A DNA stretch of 24,632 nucleotides from an uncultured Methylobacillus sp. (GTDB lineage: Bacteria > Pseudomonadota > Gammaproteobacteria > Burkholderiales > Methylophilaceae). The notes beneath the pieces were generated by a model. It was not told where the DNA came from, made no database searches, and saw only the letters and a program-made list of their open reading frames with translations. Positions 8,256 through 15,120 of this stretch are shown piece by piece (position 1 is the stretch's first letter; every line of letters begins with the position of its first letter). The stretch is taken from positions 1 through 24,632 of the forward strand of contig CAMLME010000005.1 of the NCBI GenBank assembly GCA_946481235.1, in the 5' to 3' direction. A program made the translations under genes and the position numbers.

Positions 8256-9306
8256 GACGGATATTCACACCGGACAAGGTCAACCCGGATGATGCAAACC
8301 GTTCAGCCAGGCTTGCTTGTGCATTGCGCATACGATCAGCACTAATCGCGCTATCCGCTGCGATATCCAGCTGGATCGCCCCGTTGACGAATGCCAGCTT
8401 GGCGCTAACACCACCCAGCGAAGGCAGCTCCAGGTTGAGCCGCGTATGCCAATGCGCGGTTTCCTCCTCCCCGCCTTCCCGCCGCGCAGCATCTTCCTCG
8501 ATTTCCCACTTCATTTCCTGCCCGGGCCATACCTGCCCTTGCCAGATGATCTGACGGCTATCCAGCGTTTGCAGTTGCTGCTGCACAATCTGCATCGATT
8601 GGGGATGCACCGGTTCAGCTTTCACAGCCTCAGAACTCAAAGTGCCAGCAGCAAGGGCGCCGACATCGGCCGCCTTCGCTGCGAGCGGTGGATTGCCGGC
8701 AGAAGGTGCTGCTTTTTGCGCATCGGCCTGATTGAGCAATGGCGAAAGACGTCCCTGAGGCTCTTGTAAAAGTGCAGCGACATTTCGCTCACCGGCAAGC
8801 CATTGCACCTGATGCGACTCATAAAATAATCCGCTTTGCGAAACCGCCTGTTTCAAGGATTGAGCAAGCGCAGCGGTGTCAGAGAGGGGCGTCGTGATTA
8901 CCGGCGCAGCCTTCCCCGCCTGCGCCGCCTGGCCAGCCTCCCCTCCTTTTTGCAAAAGGGAACCGATAAACTTGGCAGTATCGCTGATCGAGACTGGGGT
9001 ATTGGCAGGAAGTGTATTCGCCAGATCGCGCGTCAACGCAAATGTCATGCGCGGGCTGGAAGATAGATAGGTTAATTCCAGCGTGTCGCCGGCCTGGGTA
9101 TTGCGGGGAAGATTGAGATCCAGCGTCTGGTCACCCACCATCACCTGGAATCGACCATTCGGCAGGCTGGCCAGAACATGTGCAGGCAACCGTTGTCCAG
9201 GCGTCCACTGGGGGGTCTCTAGAGAAGTCTGTGCCACCTCTATCAGCGGCGGCGCCGAGGTTTTGATCAGCAACTGCAGCTGATTCTGGATATCGTTATG
9301 TATCAT
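8248..9306 (-). CDS. FliK-like flagellar hook-length control domain protein
   Basis: The 352-residue protein has a C-terminal region (about 245-350) with the Flg_hook/FliK-C pattern: WQGQVWPGQEMKWEIEED, a TRLNLELPSLGGVSAKLAF strand pair, then a helix with ADRMRNAQASLAERFASSGLTLSGVNI. The N-terminal part (about 25-115) is beta-rich, and the middle is a low-complexity Ala/Gln-rich linker (about 120-235), like FliK architecture. FliK measures hook length and signals FlhB to switch export substrates. The ATG at 9304-9306 overlaps the upstream stop as ATGA, and the FlhB-C homologue follows with an 8-base overlap. I read it as a FliK paralogue and not necessarily the main fliK, which normally sits with fliEFGHIJ. 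Confidence 0.82.
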   Translation of the reverse strand: MIHNDIQNQLQLLIKTSAPPLIEVAQTSLETPQWTPGQRLPAHVLASLPNGRFQVMVGDQTLDLNLPRNTQAGDTLELTYLSSSPRMTFALTRDLANTLPANTPVSISDTAKFIGSLLQKGGEAGQAAQAGKAAPVITTPLSDTAALAQSLKQAVSQSGLFYESHQVQWLAGERNVAALLQEPQGRLSPLLNQADAQKAAPSAGNPPLAAKAADVGALAAGTLSSEAVKAEPVHPQSMQIVQQQLQTLDSRQIIWQGQVWPGQEMKWEIEEDAARREGGEEETAHWHTRLNLELPSLGGVSAKLAFVNGAIQLDIAADSAISADRMRNAQASLAERFASSGLTLSGVNIRHE

Positions 9307-9677
9307 TCATGCGGTCCATGCATGGAAACGATCAATTCCGCCTCCCCGCGTGAAATGCCACAACTTTCCGAAATCCGGCTCGCGTTGCGGCCTTGGCGGG
9401 CCATCTGGATTGCTCGGGTGTAAGGAGTATCCTCCGAGGCGTTTTCTGCCTGCAATTGCTGGATGAATTGCTCCAACGCGGCAACGCGGCTTTCCAAGCT
9501 CTCGATTTCACGGCGCCACTCGGCCTCGGAGCCATGTTTGACGAGCTCCGGCAGCCGGCGCTTGCGCAAAATGCCCCCGCCGGTACGCATCAGCAACAGC
9601 ATCTCGGCGATATAAACCGCAAGAATCAGCGCGACCACAATAAGCAACTCGCGCCAGGTAATGACTATGCTTTCCAC
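9303..9677 (-). CDS. DUF2802-like single-pass membrane protein, GTG start
   Basis: The 124-residue protein begins with one hydrophobic segment (about 8-30), followed by a basic stretch, a coiled coil (about 50-80, EAEWRREIESLESRVAALEQFIQQLQAEN) and a small C-terminal helical motif, AIQMARQGRNASRISESCGISRGEAELIVSMHG. This last motif fits my recollection of DUF2802, a domain often found near motility genes. It is probably anchored in the inner membrane with the coiled coil in the cytoplasm. The start is GTG at 9675-9677, which shares its first base with the stop of the preceding 35-codon ORF (TAGTG). Its own stop overlaps the FliK-like ATG as ATGA. Function is unknown; a role in flagellar export is inferred only from position. 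Confidence 0.82.
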   Translation of the reverse strand: MESIVITWRELLIVVALILAVYIAEMLLLMRTGGGILRKRRLPELVKHGSEAEWRREIESLESRVAALEQFIQQLQAENASEDTPYTRAIQMARQGRNASRISESCGISRGEAELIVSMHGPHE

Positions 9678-9784
9678 TATGTTTTCTCAACCCAACCATG
9701 CGCCAGATCCGAATACGCCCGGACATGATAAATCGCTTGTAAATTCAACAGCCAGCTTATCACATCAGGCGTAATCGTCGACAT
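9677..9784 (-). CDS. Small 35-residue ORF of unknown function, coupled to the DUF2802 gene
   Basis: From the ATG at 9782-9784, this frame reads MSTITPDVISWLLNLQAI, continues with YHVRAYSDLAHGWVEKT and stops at a TAG (9677-9679). The final G of that TAG is the first base of the GTG of the next gene. Its start lies inside the end of the preceding 82-residue gene (20-base overlap, other frame). A GTG at 9761-9763 is an alternative start. The composition, rich in Trp, Tyr and Leu without low complexity, looks protein-like. The stop-start fusion on one side and gene overlap on the other are what one expects in this densely coupled cassette. No homologue is known to me and no strong Shine-Dalgarno is visible, so it stays a candidate. 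Confidence 0.5.
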   Translation of the reverse strand: MSTITPDVISWLLNLQAIYHVRAYSDLAHGWVEKT

Positions 9785-10013
9785 GCCCGCGATCGGGGAT
9801 TTCCGGCTTGGGCGGTTGTCGCGGCTTGCGTCGACGCGGCGTCTGCCGGAAATCGTCTTTGGCGGGAGGATGTTTGAAAGGCGGGATGGGAAGATGGTAA
9901 TCGTGAATGGGATCTATCGGATCCGTCGCCGCCTGCCACAGGAGCTCCACCAACACGAATTGCCCTGTGTTAGAGACCGCGACACCCGCCGCCATCGCTG
10001 TATGAGAGATCAT
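9765..10013 (-). CDS. Small proline/arginine-rich hypothetical protein
   Basis: The 82-residue product has a mildly hydrophobic N-terminal third (MAAGVAVSNTGQFVLVELLWQAA). It is followed by a Pro-, Lys- and Arg-rich tail (PIPPFKHPP, then RRRKPRQPPKPEIP). I do not recognise a family. A near-ideal ribosome site, AGGAGG, lies 8 bases before the ATG at 10011-10013, which strongly supports translation. It is the first gene of the cassette that continues with the 35-codon ORF, DUF2802, FliK-like and FlhB-C genes, and it lies about 110 bases downstream of the tRNA-Ser gene. A cytoplasmic adaptor-like role is possible but unsupported. Confidence 0.68.
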   Translation of the reverse strand: MISHTAMAAGVAVSNTGQFVLVELLWQAATDPIDPIHDYHLPIPPFKHPPAKDDFRQTPRRRKPRQPPKPEIPDRGHVDDYA

Positions 10014-10122
10014 TCCTCACCCCTCCTCGTACATATTCCTGCCAAATTTGCAGGGATTGTTGCCATCGCTGGCTTCTAGAACGGGAATAGACAGGAAAAC
10101 TTGAGGGATATTGCGAATTTTT

Positions 10123-10212
10123 TGGCGGAAGCGGTGAGATTCGAACTCACGGAGGGCGTAAACCCTCGGCGGTTTTCAAGACCGCTGCCTTAAACCACTC
10201 GGCCACGCTTCC
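10123..10212 (-). tRNA. tRNA-Ser (anticodon UGA)
   Basis: The 90-base class II tRNA folds cleanly. Acceptor GGAAGCG pairs with CGCTTCC, with discriminator G and an encoded CCA at 10123-10125. The D-arm contains GCCGAGTGGTTTAAGGC. The anticodon stem GCGGT/ACCGC holds the loop CTTGAAA, with anticodon TGA. The long variable arm GAGGG/CCCTC is typical of serine tRNA, and the T-arm GTGAG/CTCAC has loop TTCGAAT. It reads UCA and other UCN codons. It lies 56 bases downstream of def and may have its own promoter. No terminator is evident after it. Confidence 0.97.
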
Positions 10213-10252
10213 AGTTGACTGATTTAGCGCACTGGCGCCAACAACGGCCGGC

Positions 10253-10261
10253 ATTTTAGCA
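10253..10261 (-). promoter_or_regulatory. Candidate extended -10 promoter of tRNA-Ser
   Basis: TGC followed by TAAAAT (hexamer complement at 10253-10258) forms an extended -10 about 40 bases before the mature tRNA 5' end. The next bases, GCCGGCCG, give a GC-rich discriminator, as seen in stringently controlled stable-RNA promoters. No good -35 is visible at 16-18 bases, and the element sits at the very end of def. Confidence 0.45.
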
Positions 10262-10268
10262 CAGCCGA

Positions 10269-10802
10269 TCAATCGTCCTGTATATCCTGACCTGGAAATA
10301 ATACGTCTGTGTACCCGAAACTGCGCAAATCCTTGATGCGCATCGGATAAAGAATGCCGTCGAGGTGATCGCACTCATGCTGGACAACACGCGCATGGAA
10401 TCCGCTGGCGATACGGTCTATGGGCTGGCCGTACTGATCGACGCCGGTGTAGTGCACGCGCGCATAACGCGGCACGATGCCGCGCAGGCCGGGGACGGAG
10501 AGGCAGCCTTCCCAGCCGTCCTCCATTTCATCCGCCAGAGGCGTGACTGTCGGATTGATAAGCACGGTATACGGCACCTGCTCGGCATCGGGATAACGCG
10601 GATTCTTGCCGACACCGAAAATCACCACGCGCAGGCTCACGCCGATTTGCGGGGCGGCGATGCCGGCACCATCCATCGCATCCATCGTGTCGTGCATATC
10701 CTGGACCAGCGCGTGCAATTCCGGCACATCAAAGCGCTCCACTTCCGCCGCACGCTGCAACAGAAGGGGATCGCCCATTTTCAATACGGTTCTGACAGCC
10801 AT
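10269..10802 (-). CDS. def: Peptide deformylase
   Basis: Def removes the N-formyl group from nascent proteins using a metal centre, the step before Map acts. The 177-residue protein has all three motifs: [10 protein letters not shown] (motif I, GxGxAAPQ), EGCLS (motif II, metal-ligand Cys) and QHECDHLDG (motif III, HExxH with two His ligands and the catalytic Glu). The ATG at 10800-10802 has AGGAAG a few bases upstream. It is 30 bases downstream of the methylthioinosine phosphorylase gene. It is not next to fmt, so it may be a stand-alone or second def copy in this genome. Confidence 0.97.
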   Translation of the reverse strand: MAVRTVLKMGDPLLLQRAAEVERFDVPELHALVQDMHDTMDAMDGAGIAAPQIGVSLRVVIFGVGKNPRYPDAEQVPYTVLINPTVTPLADEMEDGWEGCLSVPGLRGIVPRYARVHYTGVDQYGQPIDRIASGFHARVVQHECDHLDGILYPMRIKDLRSFGYTDVLFPGQDIQDD

Positions 10803-10832
10803 CTAGCTTCCTATACCAAGAAACGGTTGCCC

Positions 10833-11579
10833 TTATTCGGCATGAATCTCGACCATTTGTTCCAATATCTTGCGCACACGATGCATGGTTTCATTTAGCA
10901 CGTTGCCGATGGCTTCGTAATGAATGCCTTGTGCACTCGTACCCCGCCCTGCCGCATGGTTGGCGACCACACCCAAGGCCGCATAGCTGATTTCGAGTTC
11001 GCGCGCGAGCGCGGCTTCCGGCATCCCGGTCATGCCCACCATGGTCGCCCCGTCGCGCTCCAGACGGTTGATCTCGGCTGCCGTTTCCAGACGTGGCCCC
11101 TGCACCGCGGCATATACGCCGCCGTCGATGAAGCCTTCACCCGCAGCGGTCGCTGCCTGCATGCACAGCTCGCGCATCTTGGGGCAATAGGGATCGGTAA
11201 AGTCGATGTGCGTTACCGGCTTGTCGACCATGTCGTGGAACGTCGTTTTGCGGCCATGGGTGTAATCGATGATCTGGTCGGGAATGACAATCGAACCCGG
11301 GGCGAGTTCTGGATGAATGCCGCCAACGGTAGCTACCGAAACAACTTCCTTCACCCCTTCAGAATAGAGCGCCCACAAATTGGCGCGATAGTTCACGAGA
11401 TGCGGCGGAATGGTATGCCCATAGCCGTGACGGGCCAGAAACACGACCTGATGATTATTGATGTTGCCGTAAGTTAGCGGCCCGGAAGGCTCGCCGTAAG
11501 GTGTACGGATCACCTGCCTGTGCGTAATTTCAAGACTTGCCAGTTGTGTAAGGCCGGTGCCGCCGATGATGCCGAGCAT
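10833..11579 (-). CDS. Purine nucleoside phosphorylase family, likely S-methyl-5'-thioinosine phosphorylase
   Basis: This 248-residue MTAP/PNP-family enzyme cleaves the glycosidic bond of a methylthio-nucleoside with phosphate, salvaging methionine and purine from the by-product of polyamine or homoserine lactone synthesis. It has GGTGL (6-10), FLARHGYGHTIPPHLVNYRANLWAL (47-71), the VQGPRLET block (159-166) and GMTGMPEAALA (182-192). The base-contact position carries Asn (N207 in VVANHAAG) where adenine-type MTAP has Asp. Together with the GMTGMPEA block, this resembles the Pseudomonas methylthioinosine phosphorylase PA3004 as I remember it, so a 6-oxopurine substrate is more likely. The ATG at 11577-11579 has AGGA 5 bases upstream. 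It is divergent from hpnC. Confidence 0.88.
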   Translation of the reverse strand: MLGIIGGTGLTQLASLEITHRQVIRTPYGEPSGPLTYGNINNHQVVFLARHGYGHTIPPHLVNYRANLWALYSEGVKEVVSVATVGGIHPELAPGSIVIPDQIIDYTHGRKTTFHDMVDKPVTHIDFTDPYCPKMRELCMQAATAAGEGFIDGGVYAAVQGPRLETAAEINRLERDGATMVGMTGMPEAALARELEISYAALGVVANHAAGRGTSAQGIHYEAIGNVLNETMHRVRKILEQMVEIHAE

Positions 11580-11607
11580 AAAAATCCTAGAAGTCAGTTT
11601 TCATCGG

Positions 11608-11635
11608 ATTGTAACGCAAAGCCCTGCGGAGTGAA
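11608..11635 (-). promoter_or_regulatory. Candidate sigma-70 promoter of the phosphorylase-def unit
   Basis: Reading leftwards, TTCACT (complement at 11630-11635) and TACAAT (complement at 11608-11613) are separated by 16 bases, predicting a short leader of about 20 bases before the ATG at 11579. It overlaps the hpnC ribosome site on the other strand. Confidence 0.45.
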
Positions 11636-11636
11636 G

Positions 11637-12506
11637 ATGGGTTATGGCATACTGCCGCCTATGAATCACGCCGTTACCCGCGACAGCCTCAAGCTCGCCA
11701 ATACCCATTACGAAAATTTCCCGGTTGCCTCGGTTTTGCTGCCGATGCGCCTGCGCAGACCCATCGGTCTGATTTACGCCTTCGCGCGCCAGGCGGACGA
11801 TTTCGCCGATGAAGGCGATCTCGCGCCGGAAGCTCGCCTGGCTTTGCTGGACGGCTTTCGCAAGGAACTGGATCGTATTGCTGTCGGCAATACGCCCGAT
11901 ACCGAGTTTTTCCGCACGCTGGCCGCGATGATTGCGGAGCGCAATCTGCCTTTGCAACCGTTTTACGACCTGCTCGATGCGTTCAGCCAGGATGTCGTGA
12001 AATCGCGTTATGAAAACTTCGGAGAGGTCATCGATTACTGTCGCCGTTCGGCCAATCCTATCGGCCGTTTGCTGCTGCATCTTTATGGCGAAGCGACCCC
12101 GCGCAACATTGGCTATTCCGATGCCATCTGTTCTGCACTGCAGATCATCAACTTCCTGCAGGATGTCGAAATCGACTACCGCAAGGATCGGATTTATTTT
12201 CCGCTCGATGAAATGACCAAATACCGTATCAAGGAAGCCCAGATCGCAGGCAAGGACGCGGGCGGCATGTGGTGGAACTTCATGCAGTTCGAGATCGAAC
12301 GCGCACGCAAGCTTCTGCAATCGGGCGCGCCGCTCGGGCTGGTGCTCAAGGGCCGTATCGGCATGGAAATGCGCACCATCATCGCCGGCGGCGAACGTAT
12401 CCTGAGCAAACTGCACAAGCACAAGGGCGACATGTTCAATCATCGCCCTGCACTTACCCCGCGCGACTGGGGGTACATGCTCTACCGCGCCGTCAGGGCC
12501 AAATAA
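11637..12506 (+). CDS. hpnC: Squalene synthase HpnC (hydroxysqualene synthase)
   Basis: HpnC belongs to the trans-isoprenyl diphosphate synthase fold and, in the three-enzyme bacterial route, converts presqualene diphosphate to hydroxysqualene. The 289-residue product has HYENFPVASVLLP, the first aspartate-rich motif QADDFADEGD (52-61) and the second motif NFLQDVEIDYRKDRIYFP (172-189). The ATG at 11637 is favoured because GGAG lies 5 bases before it. An in-frame ATG at 11661 (MNHAVTRD) is a possible alternative without a ribosome site. The stop overlaps the hpnD start by one base (TAATG). Confidence 0.93.
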   Translation: MGYGILPPMNHAVTRDSLKLANTHYENFPVASVLLPMRLRRPIGLIYAFARQADDFADEGDLAPEARLALLDGFRKELDRIAVGNTPDTEFFRTLAAMIAERNLPLQPFYDLLDAFSQDVVKSRYENFGEVIDYCRRSANPIGRLLLHLYGEATPRNIGYSDAICSALQIINFLQDVEIDYRKDRIYFPLDEMTKYRIKEAQIAGKDAGGMWWNFMQFEIERARKLLQSGAPLGLVLKGRIGMEMRTIIAGGERILSKLHKHKGDMFNHRPALTPRDWGYMLYRAVRAK

Positions 12507-13342
12507 TGAATCCGCACGACTACTGCCAGCAAAAGGCTGCCGCCAGCGGCTCCAGTTTCTATTACAGCTTTCTCTTCCTGCCCAAAGCAAAGCGCCAGGC
12601 CATTACCGCACTTTATGCCTTCTGCCGCGAAGTGGACGACGTGGCCGACGAATGCACGGATACCGCCATTGCCCGCACCAAGCTGGCCTGGTGGCGTGCC
12701 GAAATCGCCAACCTGTATGCAGAGAAACCTCAGCATCCGGTGACACAAGCCCTTGCGAATGCAGTACGCGACTACAACCTCGCCGAAGAGCATTTCCAGG
12801 AAATCATCGACGGCATGGAAATGGATCTCGACCAGAATCGTTACGGCGACTTCAAGGAGTTGCATCTTTATTGCTACCGCGTCGCCAGCGTTGTCGGCCT
12901 GCTTTCGGCGTCCATTTTTGGCTACAGCGATCGCAAAACCCTCAAGTACGCGCATGACCTCGGGTTGGCTTTTCAGCTGACTAATATCGTGCGCGATGTC
13001 GGCGAAGATGCGCGCCGCGGCCGCATTTACCTGCCGCTCGACGAGATGGCGCAGCACGGCGTCAGCGAAGCCGACATCCTGCACAGCCGCGAAAGCGAAA
13101 ACGTGCGGCGACTGCTCGAATTCCAGATCGAACGCGCCGAGGAATACTACCAGCGTGCTTTCGATGAACTGCCCGATGCCGACCGCCGCGACCAGCGTAC
13201 CGGCCTTGTCATGGCGGCGATCTATCGAGCGCTGCTCGACGAAATACGGCTTGGCGGCTGCGAAAAAGTACTTAATCAGCGGGTATCGCTCACCCCGCTG
13301 CGTAAACTATGGCTGGCCTGGAAGTCATGGCTCAAGGGCTAG
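12506..13342 (+). CDS. hpnD: Presqualene diphosphate synthase HpnD
   Basis: HpnD joins two farnesyl diphosphates head to head to give presqualene diphosphate, the first step of the HpnCDE squalene route. The 278-residue protein has FYYSFLFLPKAKRQAITALYAFCR, the motif REVDDVADEC (41-50) and the second aspartate-rich motif NIVRDVGEDARRGRIYLP (160-177), all typical. The ATG at 12506 is fused to the hpnC stop as TAATG. The order hpnC-hpnD-hpnE matches hopanoid-type clusters, although no squalene-hopene cyclase is in this window. Confidence 0.94.
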   Translation: MNPHDYCQQKAAASGSSFYYSFLFLPKAKRQAITALYAFCREVDDVADECTDTAIARTKLAWWRAEIANLYAEKPQHPVTQALANAVRDYNLAEEHFQEIIDGMEMDLDQNRYGDFKELHLYCYRVASVVGLLSASIFGYSDRKTLKYAHDLGLAFQLTNIVRDVGEDARRGRIYLPLDEMAQHGVSEADILHSRESENVRRLLEFQIERAEEYYQRAFDELPDADRRDQRTGLVMAAIYRALLDEIRLGGCEKVLNQRVSLTPLRKLWLAWKSWLKG

Positions 13343-13364
13343 CCTTCCCGAAGGCAATATACCC

Positions 13365-14651
13365 TTGCGTGTAGCTGTCATCGGCGGCGGATGCGCAGGC
13401 TTGGCCGCTGCGGCCAAACTTGCCGAGCATGGCGTTGCCGTCACCGTATTCGAAGCCAGCAAACAGCTCGGCGGCCGTGCTCGCGGGCTCAACTGGAAAG
13501 GCAAGCGCCTCGACAATGGCCAGCACATTCTGATTGGCGCATATCGCGATACGCTACACCTGATGCGCCTGGCTGGCGTGGATGAACTTTCCGCCCTGAT
13601 GCGCCTGCCGCTGCAATTGATCCAACACCATCAGTTCCGTCTGCGGGCCTCCGCCAGATTGCCCGCCCCATTGCATATTCTCTCCGGCCTTTTACGTGCT
13701 GAAGGCCTGACGCATCGCGAAAGGCTGTCGGCGCTGCGCTTGATGATCACTCTCCGACTCTCCGGATTTCGACTAAGACGTGATGAGCCTTTAAGCGCGT
13801 TTCTCGTGCGCCATCGGCAACCCGAGCGCGTCACCCGCTGGTTGTGGGAGCCTTTATGCCTTGCGGCGCTTAATACGCCGCTGACCCAAGCCAGCGCGCG
13901 CGTGTTCCTCAATGTGCTACGCGACAGTTTCTCGAAAGCAAAAACCGACAGCCATCTGTTATTGCCACGCGTCGATCTCTCTACCCTTCTCGCCGATCCG
14001 CTCGGTCGATATATCCAGGCGCATGGCGGCCAAATCCGTCTCGGCACTGCAGTAGCGGCAATTCATCAGATAAGCGACGGCTACACCGTGGAATGTGCCG
14101 GCGAGACGCAGCACTTCACCCATGTGATTGCCGCGGTATCACCCTTTCGCCTACCCGAACTGATCAAATCATTGCCGGCGCTGGCCGAAGCCGCCAGCCA
14201 GTGCGAACGTTACGTGTACCAGCCCATCTATTCCGTGTACATACAATATCCGGAGTCCGTTCACCTGCCCTTCCCAATGATCGGACTTAGTGGCGGCCAC
14301 GCACAGTGGGTCTTGGACCGCGGCAGCCTCGACGGACAATCGGGGCTGATGGCGGTCGTAATCAGCGCTGAAGGTTCGCATCAGAACCTTACGCAAGAAA
14401 CGCTGGCGGAAGCCGTCATTCGCGAACTGGCGTGCGCTTTCCCCCATATGCCGCCTCCGCTATGGCATAAGGTCATCGCAGAGAAGCGCGCTACCTTCGC
14501 CTGCCTGCCTGATCTAAAACGCCCGGCACAGCGCACTCCCCTAGCCCATTTCTACCTGGCCGGCGACTACACCGCAGGCGATTATCCCGCCACGATCGAG
14601 GGTGCCGTCAGAAGCGGCCTTGCCTGCGCCAGGCTGACGCTTGCTTCCTGA
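13365..14651 (+). CDS. hpnE: Hydroxysqualene dehydroxylase HpnE (FAD-dependent amine-oxidase fold), TTG start
   Basis: HpnE reduces hydroxysqualene to squalene, finishing the HpnCDE pathway. The protein is 428 residues from a TTG at 13365. It opens with the Rossmann FAD motif RVAVIGGGCAGLAAAAKLAEHG, then VTVFEAS and GGRARGLNWKGKRLDNGQH. It ends with the second FAD-contact block FYLAGDYTAGDYPATIEGAVRSG, as in phytoene desaturase and amine oxidase relatives. No ATG or GTG is available near the Rossmann strand. GAAGG lies about 10 bases before the TTG. The open frame continues upstream inside hpnD, but that part has no family resemblance. It begins 22 bases after hpnD. Confidence 0.92.
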   Translation: MRVAVIGGGCAGLAAAAKLAEHGVAVTVFEASKQLGGRARGLNWKGKRLDNGQHILIGAYRDTLHLMRLAGVDELSALMRLPLQLIQHHQFRLRASARLPAPLHILSGLLRAEGLTHRERLSALRLMITLRLSGFRLRRDEPLSAFLVRHRQPERVTRWLWEPLCLAALNTPLTQASARVFLNVLRDSFSKAKTDSHLLLPRVDLSTLLADPLGRYIQAHGGQIRLGTAVAAIHQISDGYTVECAGETQHFTHVIAAVSPFRLPELIKSLPALAEAASQCERYVYQPIYSVYIQYPESVHLPFPMIGLSGGHAQWVLDRGSLDGQSGLMAVVISAEGSHQNLTQETLAEAVIRELACAFPHMPPPLWHKVIAEKRATFACLPDLKRPAQRTPLAHFYLAGDYTAGDYPATIEGAVRSGLACARLTLAS

Positions 14652-14679
14652 ATCCCGCATTTCTGTGTAAGCTAAGTTC

Positions 14680-15075
14680 ATGACTGCGCATCTTTACGAC
14701 TTTCTGATCCACTGGGGCATCATGAGCCTTGCGCTCTGGGTCGCCAGCTACGTTTTCAACGGCCTCGCCTTCTCCAGCAAATCCTCTCTGCTGGTGTCGG
14801 CGCTGATGCTGGGATTCGCCAATGCCATCCTGCGTCCCATCCTCGTCTTCCTGACCTTCCCGCTGACTCTTTTGACCTTCGGCTTGTTCCTGCTGGTCAT
14901 CAATGCACTAATGATCATGCTGGTCGCGGCCGTGGTGAAAGGCTTCAAGGTATCAGGCTTCTGGACTGCGTTTTTTGCCAGCATTTTCATTGCCGCCTTC
15001 AGCTTTTTCATCGAATGGCTGTTGCCGAGCAGCAGCCCGGTGCTTTACTCCACCGGCAACACACTCAGCATCTGA
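14680..15075 (+). CDS. Four-helix membrane protein of the 'phage holin family 4' / YvlD type
   Basis: The 131-residue protein is almost entirely hydrophobic, with four predicted membrane segments (about 8-28, 36-53, 57-85 and 90-113). It has the family-typical run GFANAILRPILVFLTFPLTLLTFG before the third helix. Such proteins are named phage holin family (PF04020) by databases but are common chromosomal genes not linked to phage, and their role is unclear. It starts 28 bases after hpnE and may be co-transcribed with the squalene genes. No lysis genes surround it. Confidence 0.85.
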   Translation: MTAHLYDFLIHWGIMSLALWVASYVFNGLAFSSKSSLLVSALMLGFANAILRPILVFLTFPLTLLTFGLFLLVINALMIMLVAAVVKGFKVSGFWTAFFASIFIAAFSFFIEWLLPSSSPVLYSTGNTLSI

Positions 15076-15088
15076 CGGCAGCTTCCGT

Positions 15089-15094
15089 TAAAAT
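15089..15094 (+). promoter_or_regulatory. Candidate -10 element upstream of the SDR gene
   Basis: TAAAAT preceded by GT and followed by GCGCGC lies 26 bases before the SDR ATG at 15121, in a 45-base gap. The same TAAAAT hexamer occurs upstream of rpsF and tRNA-Ser in this window. No convincing -35 is visible. Confidence 0.35.
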
Positions 15095-15120
15095 GCGCGC
15101 TTTACCACATGGATCGCGCA

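Noticed and set aside
10038..10054. CCTGC/GCAGG hairpin downstream of tRNA-Ser as a terminator
   Set aside because: The stem is only 5 bp and no U run follows in the direction of transcription.
10049..10075. Sigma-54-like TGGCA...TGCAA element upstream of the flagellar cassette
   Set aside because: The GG and GC dinucleotides are separated by 11 bases where sigma-54 promoters need 10, and spacing is strict.
10123..10212. tRNA-Ser 3' end as an integration site
   Set aside because: No integrase and no repeated tRNA 3' segment elsewhere in the window.
12996..13364. Upstream extension of hpnE inside hpnD
   Set aside because: The Rossmann strand begins right after the TTG at 13365, and the extension overlaps hpnD entirely without domain similarity.
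14680..15075. Phage holin name as a sign of a prophage
   Set aside because: No lysin, integrase, structural gene or attachment site is nearby; this family is commonly chromosomal.
15109..15120. Earlier ATG for the SDR gene (MDRA prefix)
   Set aside because: YciK proteins begin with M-x-Y-Q, matching the ATG at 15121; the earlier ATG lacks a ribosome site. It remains possible.
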